A stretch of 13,945 nucleotides of DNA from Anaerolineae bacterium (GTDB lineage Bacteria; Chloroflexota; Anaerolineae; Anaerolineales; UBA4823), in the NCBI GenBank assembly GCA_030622805.1, contig JAUXFR010000005.1, positions 1-13,945 on the forward strand. Reading direction: 5' to 3'. Both the position numbers and the translations under genes were made by a program. The notes under the pieces were generated by a model. It was not told where the DNA came from. It saw only the letters and a list, made by a program, of their open reading frames with translations, and ran no database searches. Each line of letters begins with the position of its first letter. Within the stretch, counting starts at the first letter, position 1. Below are positions 1 through 7,196 of this stretch, in pieces.

Positions 1-2
1 GC

Positions 3-836
3 TTCTACTGCTGCAAAAAAAGATTACGTTACACACGGTGTAAAATTCCCCTGCCGGTCACAAACGAGCGTGAATTCATTGACCGGTTCTGGACAGGAGT
101 TACCGACCGGACTCGGGTGATATTTATCAGCCACATCACCAGCCCAACTGGTTTAATCTTCCCTGTAAGTAAAATCTGCCAGCGCGCCCGGGAAGCCGGC
201 ATCATCATAATTATCGACGGCGCACACGCTCCCGGCCAGATTCCTGTGAACATGGGCGATATCAACGCGGATATCTACACAGGCGCATGCCACAAGTGGC
301 TGATGGCTCCCAAGGGTTCAGCTTTTTTATACGCTAGATCCGAGCTACAAGGCTGGCTCGAACCGTTGATTGTAAGCTGGGGCTACGAAAGCGAGAAACC
401 AAGCGGTTCTTTGTTTATCGATTACCACGAATGGCAGGGAACCAGAGAGCTGGCACCCTTCCTATCGGTACCAGCAGCGATCCAGTTTCAAGAGATTAAC
501 AATTGGGATAACATTCGTGAACGATGTCACCTGATGGCAATCGAAACCCAACGAAGGATTTCCGAGCTAACAGGATTGGAGCCGATCAGTCCAATTGAAT
601 CGTTTCCTCCAGGAAAGGAGATCCGAAATCCCTGGTTCCTGCAGATGTTCAGCGCCCGCCTTCCGAGTCTTGTTGATGTAGATCAACTCAAACAGCACCT
701 TCACCAGGATTACCGGATCGAAGTGCCAGTGTTTGAATGGAATAACTACAAACTTATCCGCGTCTCTTACCAGGGTTACAACGATCAATCCGATGTGGAG
801 ATTTTGATTGAGGCTTTATCGAAGCTTATCCGTTGA
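3..836 (+). CDS. Class V PLP aminotransferase, isopenicillin-N-epimerase-like (5' truncated)
   Basis: This is the C-terminal part of a fold-type I, PLP-dependent enzyme of aminotransferase class V. The frame is open from base 3, so the true start lies before the window; the GTG at 117 is internal. The visible motifs are a SHITSPTG strand, the PLP-binding Asp in DGAHAPGQ, and the Schiff-base Lys in ACHKW (Lys codon 294-296). A GTRELAP segment followed by PAAIQF resembles the GTRD..P region of CefD/isopenicillin-N-epimerase-like proteins more than cysteine desulfurases. The small C-terminal domain ends normally in VSYQGYNDQSDVEILIEAL with a TGA stop at 834-836. Members of this group act on amino acids (racemisation, desulfuration or transamination), but the substrate cannot be told from sequence. 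The gene converges on the DUF58 gene and gives no operon context. The family is sure; the exact activity is not. Confidence 0.88.
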   Translation, partial: FYCCKKRLRYTRCKIPLPVTNEREFIDRFWTGVTDRTRVIFISHITSPTGLIFPVSKICQRAREAGIIIIIDGAHAPGQIPVNMGDINADIYTGACHKWLMAPKGSAFLYARSELQGWLEPLIVSWGYESEKPSGSLFIDYHEWQGTRELAPFLSVPAAIQFQEINNWDNIRERCHLMAIETQRRISELTGLEPISPIESFPPGKEIRNPWFLQMFSARLPSLVDVDQLKQHLHQDYRIEVPVFEWNNYKLIRVSYQGYNDQSDVEILIEALSKLIR

Positions 837-850
837 AGTTACAAACAGAT

Positions 851-910
851 GTGGAAACGCTTATAAGAATATTGAAGGGTCGAGTCCTTCCTTGATTATC
901 CTGGTTCCAC
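851..910. other. Nested inverted repeat between convergent genes
   Basis: The spacer between the convergent aminotransferase and DUF58 genes holds an inner hairpin, GAAGG (874-878) with CCTTC (886-890) around a 7-base loop. An outer pair, GTGGAA (851-856) with TTCCAC (905-910), encloses it. No T-run follows on either strand, so it does not fit a standard intrinsic terminator. It could still act as a weak bidirectional end or RNA-stabilising structure. This is seen directly, but the function is only inferred. Confidence 0.35.
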
Positions 911-932
911 TTGCATAGAATATATATCACGT

Positions 933-2210
933 TTACCAATTCAAAACTACGCTTTCGGATTCCTGGGAAAGGGTTTCTGAAAGATCATCCGCATAACGGA
1001 TCCTGCGAACAGGCACGCCCAGAAATTCCAAAGAAAGCGCGACTTCATCCTGATTAGCGGTTCCTCCGAAGGACATTGCGTCGACCAACGCCGCAACTGG
1101 ACGCAACCCACGACGCAGCAGTAAATCCGCTGTCCGGTATAGTTCAGCAGATGCACTCGATGTTATCAGAACGACTGTGCTTCCACGCGGCATGTGTTGT
1201 GCCTGCAGCTCCATAAGACTCTGCAACGGCATGCTTCCATCCGCACGCAACACTGCCAGTGCTTCGAGAATCTTGTTTAACTGCCTGCCACCGCGATCGG
1301 TTGGCAGGATCGTAAGCGAAGAATTTTCATAAACTATTCCCACCGCCCTACCACGCTGAAGATAGTAACGCGCCAGCGAAGCAGCGATGCTGACTGAGTA
1401 CTCGATCGTAGATGGGGGAAGTTCAAACTTTTTCCGTCTCCGGTAAACATCTCTTGAGCTTATTTCTTCCCGCTCCCATGGATGGGCTGCCTGTACGGAT
1501 TTATCCGCATCGACGATAATCCAAACTTCCGCTAACGGGTCCAACTCAAACTCTTTCGATATCAAGCGGTCACGCCTTGCGGTACTCAACCAATGGATGC
1601 GATTCAACGGGTCTCCTGCTTCATATTCTCGCACACCGGATGCATTCGATGTGATCTGCGTCGTACGCCGGCGGAGTGCTTCACCACCTGGCAGCAATCC
1701 CGGTAGGTTAGGGAAGTTTGGAATATCGAACATCATTGGATACACAAGCAGCTTATCCTGGGGTGCAAATGACTGATCGGCTGGAAATAACCCGAACAGA
1801 TCCCCAGAAGCCAGCACTGTCGGACCCAATGGGAAAATACCGCGCTCGACCAATGGAGTACGGGCTAAATATGTACGACTCTCCCTTCCACCAATCATTG
1901 TCACCACATGCGAACCGCTAGAGCCGGGCAAAGGCGATTCGTCCCGCACTTCTAGCCACAAGCGCGGTAGACGACCCAAATTGCGCACCTCGTAGCGTTC
2001 TTCGTAGATTTCACCAACCTGTGAGCGTGTCGAACGCGCAGTACGGTAAACCTGAACCCCCCGCAAAGAATTACGTGACATCAGCCAGCTTCCAACCAGC
2101 AACAGTGCCCATAGATAGCTGAGTCGATAATATAGCAGGGATTCTGTGACCATCCCAGCCAGCATACTAACAACCAGCAACACGATAACAATTCGCTGGG
2201 CAGTATTCAT
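933..2210 (-). CDS. DUF58 domain protein (MoxR-associated, vWA-like fold)
   Basis: A 425-residue membrane-anchored DUF58 protein. Two hydrophobic segments at about residues 7-26 and 30-45 form an N-terminal anchor. A beta-rich stretch follows (about 60-180), then the DUF58 signature REYEAGDPLNRIHW at 194-207 and the ARRDRLISKEFE continuation, and finally a von Willebrand A-like fold whose first strand is VWIIVDAD (229-236). DUF58 proteins are usually encoded directly after moxR and are thought to act with the AAA+ ATPase in assembling or activating a partner protein; no catalytic role is established. The ATG lies 2 bases after the moxR TAG stop, and the sequence AGAGGAATAG across that stop can serve as ribosome binding site, so the pair is probably translationally coupled. 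No transglutaminase-like or vWA-BatA gene follows, because the neighbour converges. Confidence 0.92.
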   Translation of the reverse strand: MNTAQRIVIVLLVVSMLAGMVTESLLYYRLSYLWALLLVGSWLMSRNSLRGVQVYRTARSTRSQVGEIYEERYEVRNLGRLPRLWLEVRDESPLPGSSGSHVVTMIGGRESRTYLARTPLVERGIFPLGPTVLASGDLFGLFPADQSFAPQDKLLVYPMMFDIPNFPNLPGLLPGGEALRRRTTQITSNASGVREYEAGDPLNRIHWLSTARRDRLISKEFELDPLAEVWIIVDADKSVQAAHPWEREEISSRDVYRRRKKFELPPSTIEYSVSIAASLARYYLQRGRAVGIVYENSSLTILPTDRGGRQLNKILEALAVLRADGSMPLQSLMELQAQHMPRGSTVVLITSSASAELYRTADLLLRRGLRPVAALVDAMSFGGTANQDEVALSLEFLGVPVRRIRYADDLSETLSQESESVVLNW

Positions 2211-2212
2211 AC

Positions 2213-3220
2213 CTATTCCTCTGCAGGAGTCAGGACTTGTTCAGGTGCTTGGGTTATCTTCTCTGGCATCATTGCCGTCGGATCACCACCCGGTACTGCG
2301 ATGCTGTTGAGGATCTCCTGTACAATCTGCTGGGCGCTGAAGTCACGCAAACGCGCTCCTGGCCCCAGAATCACACGATGCGCCAGTGTGGGAACTGCCA
2401 GCGCTTTGATATCATCGGGCAGTACATAATCGCGCCCGAACATCGCCGCCCGTGCTTGCCCTGTGCGGTAGAGTGCAAGACTGCCGCGCGGGCTGGCACC
2501 CAAATATACTTCCGGGTGATCTCTGGTCTGGCGAGACAGCGCGATAATGTAGCGCTTCACTGGGTCCGAGACATACACACTCTTCACAGCTTCCTGTGCT
2601 TCTACCAACTCTTCCAGAGACACAACCTTTTCTAAAGTATCGAATGGATGTTGATATTGCTGCCGTTCGAGAATCTTGATCTCATCATCCGCCGATGGAT
2701 ATCCCAAACGCACTTGCATCAAGAAGCGATCAAGCTGTGCCTCCGGTAAGGGGAAGGTACCCTCATACTCGATCGGATTCTGTGTTGCCAGCACCATGAA
2801 CGGCCGCGGGAGTGTGTGTGTCACACCATCGACTGTCACAGTCCTTTCCTCCATAGCCTCCAGCAGCGCGGCTTGCGTTTTCGGCGTAGCACGGTTAATC
2901 TCATCCGCCAGCACAATCTGCGCCATCACCGGCCCAGATCGAAACTCAAATTCACGCGAGACCTGGTTAAATATCGACACGCCTGTGACATCGCTCGGCA
3001 GCATATCGGGGGTGAATTGAATACGGCTGAAGCTGCAGCCCAGAGAACGCGCCAGACTCCTCGCCAGCATGGTCTTTCCCACACCCGGTACATCTTCAAT
3101 CAGCAGATGTCCCTGACACAACAAACCCGAAACTGCCAGGTCCACAGTCGATCGTTTGCCAACAATGACTCTCTCGATATTCGCACACACACGCTCAGCA
3201 AATTGTTTTACGTCAGACAT
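2213..3220 (-). CDS. MoxR-family AAA+ ATPase
   Basis: A 335-residue AAA+ ATPase of the MoxR class, a cytoplasmic chaperone-like ATPase that helps mature or activate other protein complexes. Walker A is DVPGVGKT (residues 43-50), Walker B is IVLADEINRA (102-111), sensor 1 is ATQNP (145-149), and an arginine-containing GASPRGSLAL segment marks the lid domain. The EYEGTFPLPEAQLDRF stretch is typical of MoxR. The frame can be extended four codons to a TTG at 3232. The ATG at 3218-3220 is preferred because GGAG (complement of 3227-3230) sits 6 bases upstream, inside that extension. The gene is the first of a two-gene unit with the DUF58 gene. A candidate promoter is at 3288-3315. The substrate complex is unknown. 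Confidence 0.94.
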   Translation of the reverse strand: MSDVKQFAERVCANIERVIVGKRSTVDLAVSGLLCQGHLLIEDVPGVGKTMLARSLARSLGCSFSRIQFTPDMLPSDVTGVSIFNQVSREFEFRSGPVMAQIVLADEINRATPKTQAALLEAMEERTVTVDGVTHTLPRPFMVLATQNPIEYEGTFPLPEAQLDRFLMQVRLGYPSADDEIKILERQQYQHPFDTLEKVVSLEELVEAQEAVKSVYVSDPVKRYIIALSRQTRDHPEVYLGASPRGSLALYRTGQARAAMFGRDYVLPDDIKALAVPTLAHRVILGPGARLRDFSAQQIVQEILNSIAVPGGDPTAMMPEKITQAPEQVLTPAEE

Positions 3221-3242
3221 GCTATACTCCAATGTTTTTTAC

Positions 3243-3269
3243 AACGGAGCACACAGAGAACACGGAGAA
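3243..3269. repeat. Three tandem copies of a 9-base unit
   Basis: Three adjacent 9-mers read AACGGAGCA, CACAGAGAA and CACGGAGAA. The last two differ at a single base, and the first is a more diverged copy. The array lies in the predicted 5' leader of moxR, between the candidate promoter and the start codon. Short CACAGAG/CACGGAG tandem runs occur in intergenic DNA of several bacterial groups, as recalled from general experience and not checked here. No function is assigned. Confidence 0.45.
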
Positions 3270-3287
3270 ATGAAATTTTATTCATTC

Positions 3288-3315
3288 ATTACAGTACTTA
3301 AATATATCCTGTTAA
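3288..3315 (-). promoter_or_regulatory. Candidate sigma70 promoter for moxR-DUF58
   Basis: On the minus strand a -35 element TTAACA (3310-3315) and a -10 element TGTAAT (3288-3293) are separated by 16 bases. Each matches five of six consensus positions. Transcription would begin near 3281, giving a leader of about 60 bases before the moxR ATG. The region is AT-rich, so chance matches are possible. Confidence 0.45.
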
Positions 3316-3382
3316 TAAAAACTGTTTAATCCGTAATCCTGTGCGACTCTGAAGTGCAAGATAACTTCTCATTAAATTATAC

Positions 3383-3413
3383 ATCAACGATAATGTTATC
3401 GCTATGAGTTGAT
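3383..3413. promoter_or_regulatory. Nested dyad, possible operator, in divergent spacer
   Basis: A perfect dyad CGATAA-TG-TTATCG occupies 3388-3401. A second inverted pair, ATCAAC (3383-3388) and GTTGAT (3408-3413), overlaps and encloses it. The site lies between the moxR promoter region and the zinc-ribbon gene promoter, about 70 bases upstream of the former and 160 upstream of the latter. The symmetric form would suit a dimeric repressor, but no matching regulator is known from this window. The function is inferred from symmetry and position only. Confidence 0.3.
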
Positions 3414-3576
3414 CTGCGTATGATTATATCTGATCTAAATTTTAACGATTTTATATCAGCAACCTTTTTCAAAATTTGTTTAATATATTTTTACGGAATG
3501 AGTAGACCTAATTACCTCCAATTTCTCTACCTGATTTCATTTAGTTCGGTTCAAAAACAAATAAAAAAAGAAGCCC

Positions 3577-3605
3577 TTGCCTTCAATCCATTACACCTCT
3601 ATAAT
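3577..3605 (+). promoter_or_regulatory. Sigma70-type promoter for the zinc-ribbon gene
   Basis: A -35 element TTGCCT (3577-3582) is followed after exactly 17 bases by a perfect TATAAT (3600-3605). Transcription would start around 3612, leaving a leader of roughly 24 bases that contains the ribosome binding site AAGGA at 3623-3627. This arrangement also fixes the start of the downstream gene at the ATG of 3636, because the longer frame would need to be read from before the promoter. Confidence 0.7.
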
Positions 3606-3635
3606 CTTAATCAATCAAAAATAAGGATCCCAACT

Positions 3636-4337
3636 ATGAGCCAGATGTTTCAACTTTACCGTTTGCAGCAGATCGACAGCCAGCTTGATGAGGCTCAAGA
3701 GCGCGTTCTTGATATAGATCGTTTATTAGGGGATGATACAGCTCTCAACCTGGCAAAGACGAACGCAATAAGTGCTGAATCTATATTAAAAGATGCAATA
3801 AATGCACAGCGACGTGCGGAACAGAATGTGGGGACACAGTCCATTAAAATAGAACAAACAGGAGCGACCCTATACAGCGGTAAAGTAAGAAATCCAAAAG
3901 AATTGCAGGATCTTGAAAATGAAACCGCTGCGCTTAAACGCTACCTGGAGGTTCTGGAAGAACGCCAGTTGGAAGCCATGTTTGCTGAGGAAGATGCTCG
4001 TAAAATTAACCAGGAACGATCAATTGAATTAGCGCTCGTCACAGCGAAATCAGCCCGTGAACACAAGGATTTAGAAGAGGAGAAAGCTTCTCTCCAGAGA
4101 GACATCTCCAGGTTGGAAAATGAACGTAAGGCAACCACTAATTCGATTCCAGATGGAGACCTCACCATATATGAACAACTCAGAGTCCAGCGCCGCGGCA
4201 TCGCAGTCGCATTGGTAAAAGATAATTTCTGCGCCGCATGTGGAACAACACTCAGTGCAGCCCTGCTCTACGAAGCGCGATCACCGAACAAACTGACCCG
4301 TTGTGACACCTGCAGGCGATTTTTGTATGCCGGATAA
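3636..4337 (+). CDS. Coiled-coil protein with C-terminal C4 zinc ribbon
   Basis: A 233-residue soluble protein. Residues 1 to about 185 are Glu/Lys/Arg/Leu-rich with heptad character, predicting a long antiparallel coiled coil. The PKELQDLENE segment (88-97) is typical of this family. A C4 zinc ribbon closes the protein: CAAC (Cys199, Cys202) and CDTC (Cys223, Cys226). Homologues belong to the widespread zinc-ribbon family related to CT398 of Chlamydia, for which nucleic-acid or protein binding has been suggested without a settled function. The ATG at 3636 is chosen over an in-frame ATG at 3420 because AAGGA lies 8 bases upstream and a strong promoter sits just before it. The gene appears to be transcribed alone and converges on yggT. 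Confidence 0.87.
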   Translation: MSQMFQLYRLQQIDSQLDEAQERVLDIDRLLGDDTALNLAKTNAISAESILKDAINAQRRAEQNVGTQSIKIEQTGATLYSGKVRNPKELQDLENETAALKRYLEVLEERQLEAMFAEEDARKINQERSIELALVTAKSAREHKDLEEEKASLQRDISRLENERKATTNSIPDGDLTIYEQLRVQRRGIAVALVKDNFCAACGTTLSAALLYEARSPNKLTRCDTCRRFLYAG

Positions 4338-4461
4338 ATAATGGAAATAATCTTCGAGTGACGATCGATCCCTGGTATGCGCGACCGTTTAATTCACAAC
4401 TGTTGTAGTGAAGATTTTAATATTTTCTGTGATGCGATCTGGAATCATACTCCATTTAATT

Positions 4462-4719
4462 TCATAATCGTAATAATATACTCTGAATTAAATAATCTAA
4501 AACCTGGAGCAGAATGATCAGCACCAGGGGGCTGAAATCGATCATTCCGGTACGCGGCAGAATGCGGCGAATCGGTCGCAGCATAGGTTCTACGATACGA
4601 TCCATGAACTGACGTACAGGATGATAGGGTGCCATGAAATAAGATAGTACAACATCAATCAGGACGACCAGGGTAAGCAATTGAAAAAAACGGTGGATGA
4701 TATTTGTAAATAGGATCAT
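4462..4719 (-). CDS. yggT: YggT family membrane protein
   Basis: An 85-residue integral membrane protein with two hydrophobic helices, about residues 8-28 and 62-84. They flank a charged loop with the family pattern HPVRQFMDRIVEPMLRPIRR and the PRTGMIDFSPLV motif (55-66). YggT proteins are often encoded beside cell-division and envelope genes and have been linked to osmotic tolerance and membrane organisation; the molecular role is not settled. The gene starts 64 bases after the pgeF stop and probably ends the minus-strand series. The start is the only reasonable ATG, although its Shine-Dalgarno sequence is weak (GTGA). Confidence 0.88.
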   Translation of the reverse strand: MILFTNIIHRFFQLLTLVVLIDVVLSYFMAPYHPVRQFMDRIVEPMLRPIRRILPRTGMIDFSPLVLIILLQVLDYLIQSILLRL

Positions 4720-4783
4720 AGTATTTTCACGTAAAAAATAGATTTTAGATGTAGATCTGTTTTCCTTCTATCCGCTGCGTTTA

Positions 4784-5584
4784 TTATTCATCCCGTAGCG
4801 CGATAAGCGCGCCAAATCTGCCTGTATTACCACCCTCCGCCCGGTGCGAGTACCAGTCACTCAAATGACATGCCGTACACAACCCAGTGATCTCGATCTG
4901 CTGCACACCTACCTGCTCCAGCACTAGCTGGTTGGCTCGCCAAAGATCAAACTGGAAACCAGACTCATTTTTCCCGTTGAATGAACGCAGAACTTTGGAG
5001 GATTCAGCACCAAACGCACGTCTTACTTCGGACTCGACTACTGCTCCAACTTCATAGTGATGCTGCCCGATCGAAGGTCCAATAACTGCCATAATGTCCG
5101 CTGGAATCGACCCGTAAACTTCACGCATCCTGATCACCGCATAAGCAGCAGTACGCAGCACGGTGCCTTTCCAACCCGCGTGCGCCAGACCAATCACTCG
5201 TCTTATTGGATCGAACAGCAAGATCGGCACGCAATCTGCAAAGCGCATAAATAAGTACACACCAGGCTGATCGGTCAAGATCGCGTCGGCTTTTTTATGC
5301 GGTTCCTTATCCGGTCGGGGGCGGTCCGTACATACAACATCAGCGCCGTGCACCTGCCATACATCATAAATACTACTGGGCGAGACATTCAATGCCGTGA
5401 ATGCCTGATCTTTGTTGCGCTCGACTACTTCAGGATTATCACCAACAGTACTACCGACATTCAGCGATGCATACGGCGCACTACTAAAACCACCTGTGCG
5501 CGTGATTATCGCGTTAATGACACCCAGACTATCAAACATATTTAATGTAAGGTAGCGAACATTTCCTATCTGGCGGAAAACCAT
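4784..5584 (-). CDS. pgeF: Peptidoglycan editing factor / polyphenol oxidase (laccase domain, YfiH)
   Basis: A 266-residue member of the YfiH/PgeF family of zinc-dependent enzymes. Predicted metal ligands are visible: His79 in WQVHG, Cys118 in RFADCVP, and His135 in LAHAGWKGT. The GPSIGQHHYEVG motif (169-180) and the C-terminal CHLSDWYSHRAEGG...GRFG block (239-258) are also characteristic. In E. coli PgeF hydrolyses mis-incorporated L-Ser from muropeptide precursors, and relatives act on purine nucleosides or phenolics, so the substrate is open. The frame extends six codons to an ATG at 5602. The ATG at 5582-5584 is preferred because GGTGA lies 4 bases before it, while nothing precedes the longer start. 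The pgeF-yggT neighbourhood is common; the usual yggS is absent here. Confidence 0.9.
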   Translation of the reverse strand: MVFRQIGNVRYLTLNMFDSLGVINAIITRTGGFSSAPYASLNVGSTVGDNPEVVERNKDQAFTALNVSPSSIYDVWQVHGADVVCTDRPRPDKEPHKKADAILTDQPGVYLFMRFADCVPILLFDPIRRVIGLAHAGWKGTVLRTAAYAVIRMREVYGSIPADIMAVIGPSIGQHHYEVGAVVESEVRRAFGAESSKVLRSFNGKNESGFQFDLWRANQLVLEQVGVQQIEITGLCTACHLSDWYSHRAEGGNTGRFGALIALRDE

Positions 5585-5637
5585 TAGTTCACCCGACCCC
5601 ATAACAATAACGCCATAATTGTCTGCCCGACATAACT

Positions 5638-6615
5638 TTACACCTTACTGCTCCTGGAATCCATCAACTCACGTGTATCGCTCATCGCCTCTTCCACCAG
5701 CGGGTATGCAAACCATGCGGTCGAAAATCCAAACAGGAAACCTGTTATTACTCTCAATAAAGGCGTGCTCTCACGGTATGGGAGCCAGCCCAGTGGCGGT
5801 TGGCTGATTATTTGGCTCAGTCCATCAACGCCGATTGGCACCAACCCGATCAGGATCCACAGGTACCAGGGTAAACCAGTGATTCGCTTGTTAGTGATCC
5901 CGAAGAGCAAACCGAACAGCAGCAAGCCTCCCCACAGAGCAATGTCACGCTGGCACAGAGCTACTTTGTAGCCAACCAATTCGTCACCAACGTAGTCCCG
6001 CGCCGCGAACACTTCCACAGGCTGGTTTCCTTCGCTCAACCCAGTCGCCTCTCCGTAAGTCATCAGGTCATCAATACCAGCCGCGGCTCTTGGATAGACT
6101 GGTTGCTCTCCAAATAAAAAAAACGAACGATACGACAGCTGGTGGCACAGCAGTCCGTATCCACGGTAAATCATTTTTGCCGGTAGATCATAACCAGCTC
6201 GCATAAATACCGGTGCCAGAAATGGTAAACCGACATAGAACAGCACAAACATGTTAAAGATCGCCAAGTAATGCTTTGTGATCCAGTAGGCAATGCCGTC
6301 TGCGGTTGACCTGGGGGATCCACTCGCGCTTACCTGCACTGTTTTTTGATCCCTGACAGTGGATTTCTGATCCATCTCCTGTGAAGCTTCGAGAGCGTTC
6401 AGTAGTTCCTGCTTGCTGATGGGTGCTTTCAGCAGGTACGAGTTCATCTGGACAACTGGGATCTCGAAGCCAAATTTCTGCGCTAAATCCGGATTCTCGT
6501 CAATATCAACGATAGACAGGCGGTGAGGGAATTGAGATTGTAATTCGTCCAGATCGTTCCGCGTTTGCTCGCAGAGGCGGCAGTCTTCCCTGGTGTAGAG
6601 AATCACTTCGATCAT
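5638..6615 (-). CDS. Glutaredoxin-DUF2085 membrane fusion protein
   Basis: A 325-residue two-domain protein. Residues 1-80 are a glutaredoxin-like (DUF836 type) domain with the redox pair CRLC (Cys12, Cys15) in YTREDCRLCEQT and the cis-Pro segment EIPVV (51-55). A polar linker (about 80-108) joins it to a DUF2085 membrane domain. That domain has a first helix near 115-135, the GLLCHQLSYRSF motif (154-165, Cys157-His158), LCQRD (Cys221), and three or four further helices to about 305. Canonical DUF2085 proteins often have a second Cys after the C.R motif; here that place is Asp224. The start overlaps the TlpA-like stop by 4 bases (ATGA), so the two are translationally coupled, which argues for a shared thiol-redox job. 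The function of DUF2085 is unknown; an electron or thiol relay is an inference. Confidence 0.87.
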   Translation of the reverse strand: MIEVILYTREDCRLCEQTRNDLDELQSQFPHRLSIVDIDENPDLAQKFGFEIPVVQMNSYLLKAPISKQELLNALEASQEMDQKSTVRDQKTVQVSASGSPRSTADGIAYWITKHYLAIFNMFVLFYVGLPFLAPVFMRAGYDLPAKMIYRGYGLLCHQLSYRSFFLFGEQPVYPRAAAGIDDLMTYGEATGLSEGNQPVEVFAARDYVGDELVGYKVALCQRDIALWGGLLLFGLLFGITNKRITGLPWYLWILIGLVPIGVDGLSQIISQPPLGWLPYRESTPLLRVITGFLFGFSTAWFAYPLVEEAMSDTRELMDSRSSKV

Positions 6616-7172
6616 TGGATTATGCCCAATTCTTCCAGATAGCCTATCAGTTGGGATTCACTCATCATACCAAGATGCAGAATACGGATTTTACCATCTT
6701 CATCCATGAAATAGGTCGATGGATACCCGCGGATCCGGTATAGAGATTCGACTTCACCATTTTTGTCCATCAGGATGTCGAAATCCAGGCTCATTTGATC
6801 CACAAATGCCTGCACTTCCGCCTCTGTTTCACCGACATTGACCGCCAAGATCGTGAATTCTGTTCCATATTTTTCGTGGTAGCTCTGGAAAAGAGGCATT
6901 TCCAGTCGGCAGGGACCACACCAGGTCGCCCAGAAATTAATCATCAGTGGGCGTCCAGTGTATTGTTCCAGGCTGATCTGCTCCCCTGATAAGGAATTCA
7001 AAGTAAAGCCCGGTGCTGGCGAATCAACATTCGGGGCTACCGGATAAACTCCTTGTTTTGATGAGCTACCTGGAATATTAACGAATTCTGATCGAAACCC
7101 GAACAAGATCACGATACCAATCCCGATACCGATTAAAATCCCAGGGAACACTTTAATATATGTGCGAGACAC
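6612..7172 (-). CDS. TlpA/ResA-like membrane-anchored thioredoxin-fold protein
   Basis: A 186-residue extracytoplasmic thiol-disulfide protein. An N-terminal glycine-rich transmembrane segment (about residues 11-26, GILIGIGIGIVILFG) acts as an uncleaved anchor. The redoxin domain (about 52-186) carries the active site WATWCGPC (Cys85, Cys88), NFWATW, and the cis-Pro in GYPSTYF (Pro151). Such proteins reduce or isomerise disulfides outside the membrane, as in cytochrome c maturation (ResA, CcmG), and usually get electrons from CcdA, whose gene ends 24 bases upstream. The GTG start is supported by GAGG five bases before it. No cytochrome c maturation gene is visible nearby, so the client may be another exported thiol protein, for example the adjacent transpeptidases. 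Confidence 0.92.
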   Translation of the reverse strand: MSRTYIKVFPGILIGIGIGIVILFGFRSEFVNIPGSSSKQGVYPVAPNVDSPAPGFTLNSLSGEQISLEQYTGRPLMINFWATWCGPCRLEMPLFQSYHEKYGTEFTILAVNVGETEAEVQAFVDQMSLDFDILMDKNGEVESLYRIRGYPSTYFMDEDGKIRILHLGMMSESQLIGYLEELGIIQ

Positions 7173-7196
7173 CGCTACCTCTGCAAACCCGTATCA

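Larger units (their letters stand above)
3221..3635. other. AT-rich divergent intergenic region
   Basis: About 415 bases separate the moxR start from the zinc-ribbon gene start. The region is clearly richer in A and T than the flanking genes. It contains the tandem 9-mers, a candidate moxR promoter, the nested dyad at 3383-3413 and the strong plus-strand promoter at 3577-3605. An open frame runs through 3420-3635 in phase with the zinc-ribbon gene. Its translation is a low-complexity F/I/L/Y-rich string typical of AT-rich noncoding DNA, and it contains the promoter itself, so it is not considered coding. Confidence 0.7.

Noticed and set aside
117..119. GTG as the true start of the aminotransferase
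   Set aside because: The frame is open to the left edge and reads as aminotransferase sequence (IPLPVTNEREF) before this codon.
3221..3232. TTG start four codons upstream of the moxR ATG
   Set aside because: The extension encodes the GGAG ribosome binding site for the ATG at 3220, which is the better start.
2816..3301. 161-residue plus-strand open frame opposite moxR
   Set aside because: It is antisense to conserved AAA+ motifs, rich in Arg/Gln/His as expected from a shadow frame, and has no promoter or ribosome binding site.
3420..3635. 72-residue N-terminal extension of the zinc-ribbon protein
   Set aside because: It is AT-rich low-complexity sequence, contains the strong promoter at 3577-3605, and the downstream ATG at 3636 has a good ribosome binding site.
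4349..4416. AATCTTC/GAAGATT inverted repeat after the zinc-ribbon gene as a terminator
   Set aside because: The arms are 54 bases apart and weak, so it is likely chance in AT-rich spacer sequence, although a T-rich stretch follows.
5585..5602. Longer pgeF start at the ATG of 5602
   Set aside because: There is no Shine-Dalgarno sequence before it, whereas GGTGA precedes the ATG at 5584, and the shorter form begins where the family homology begins.
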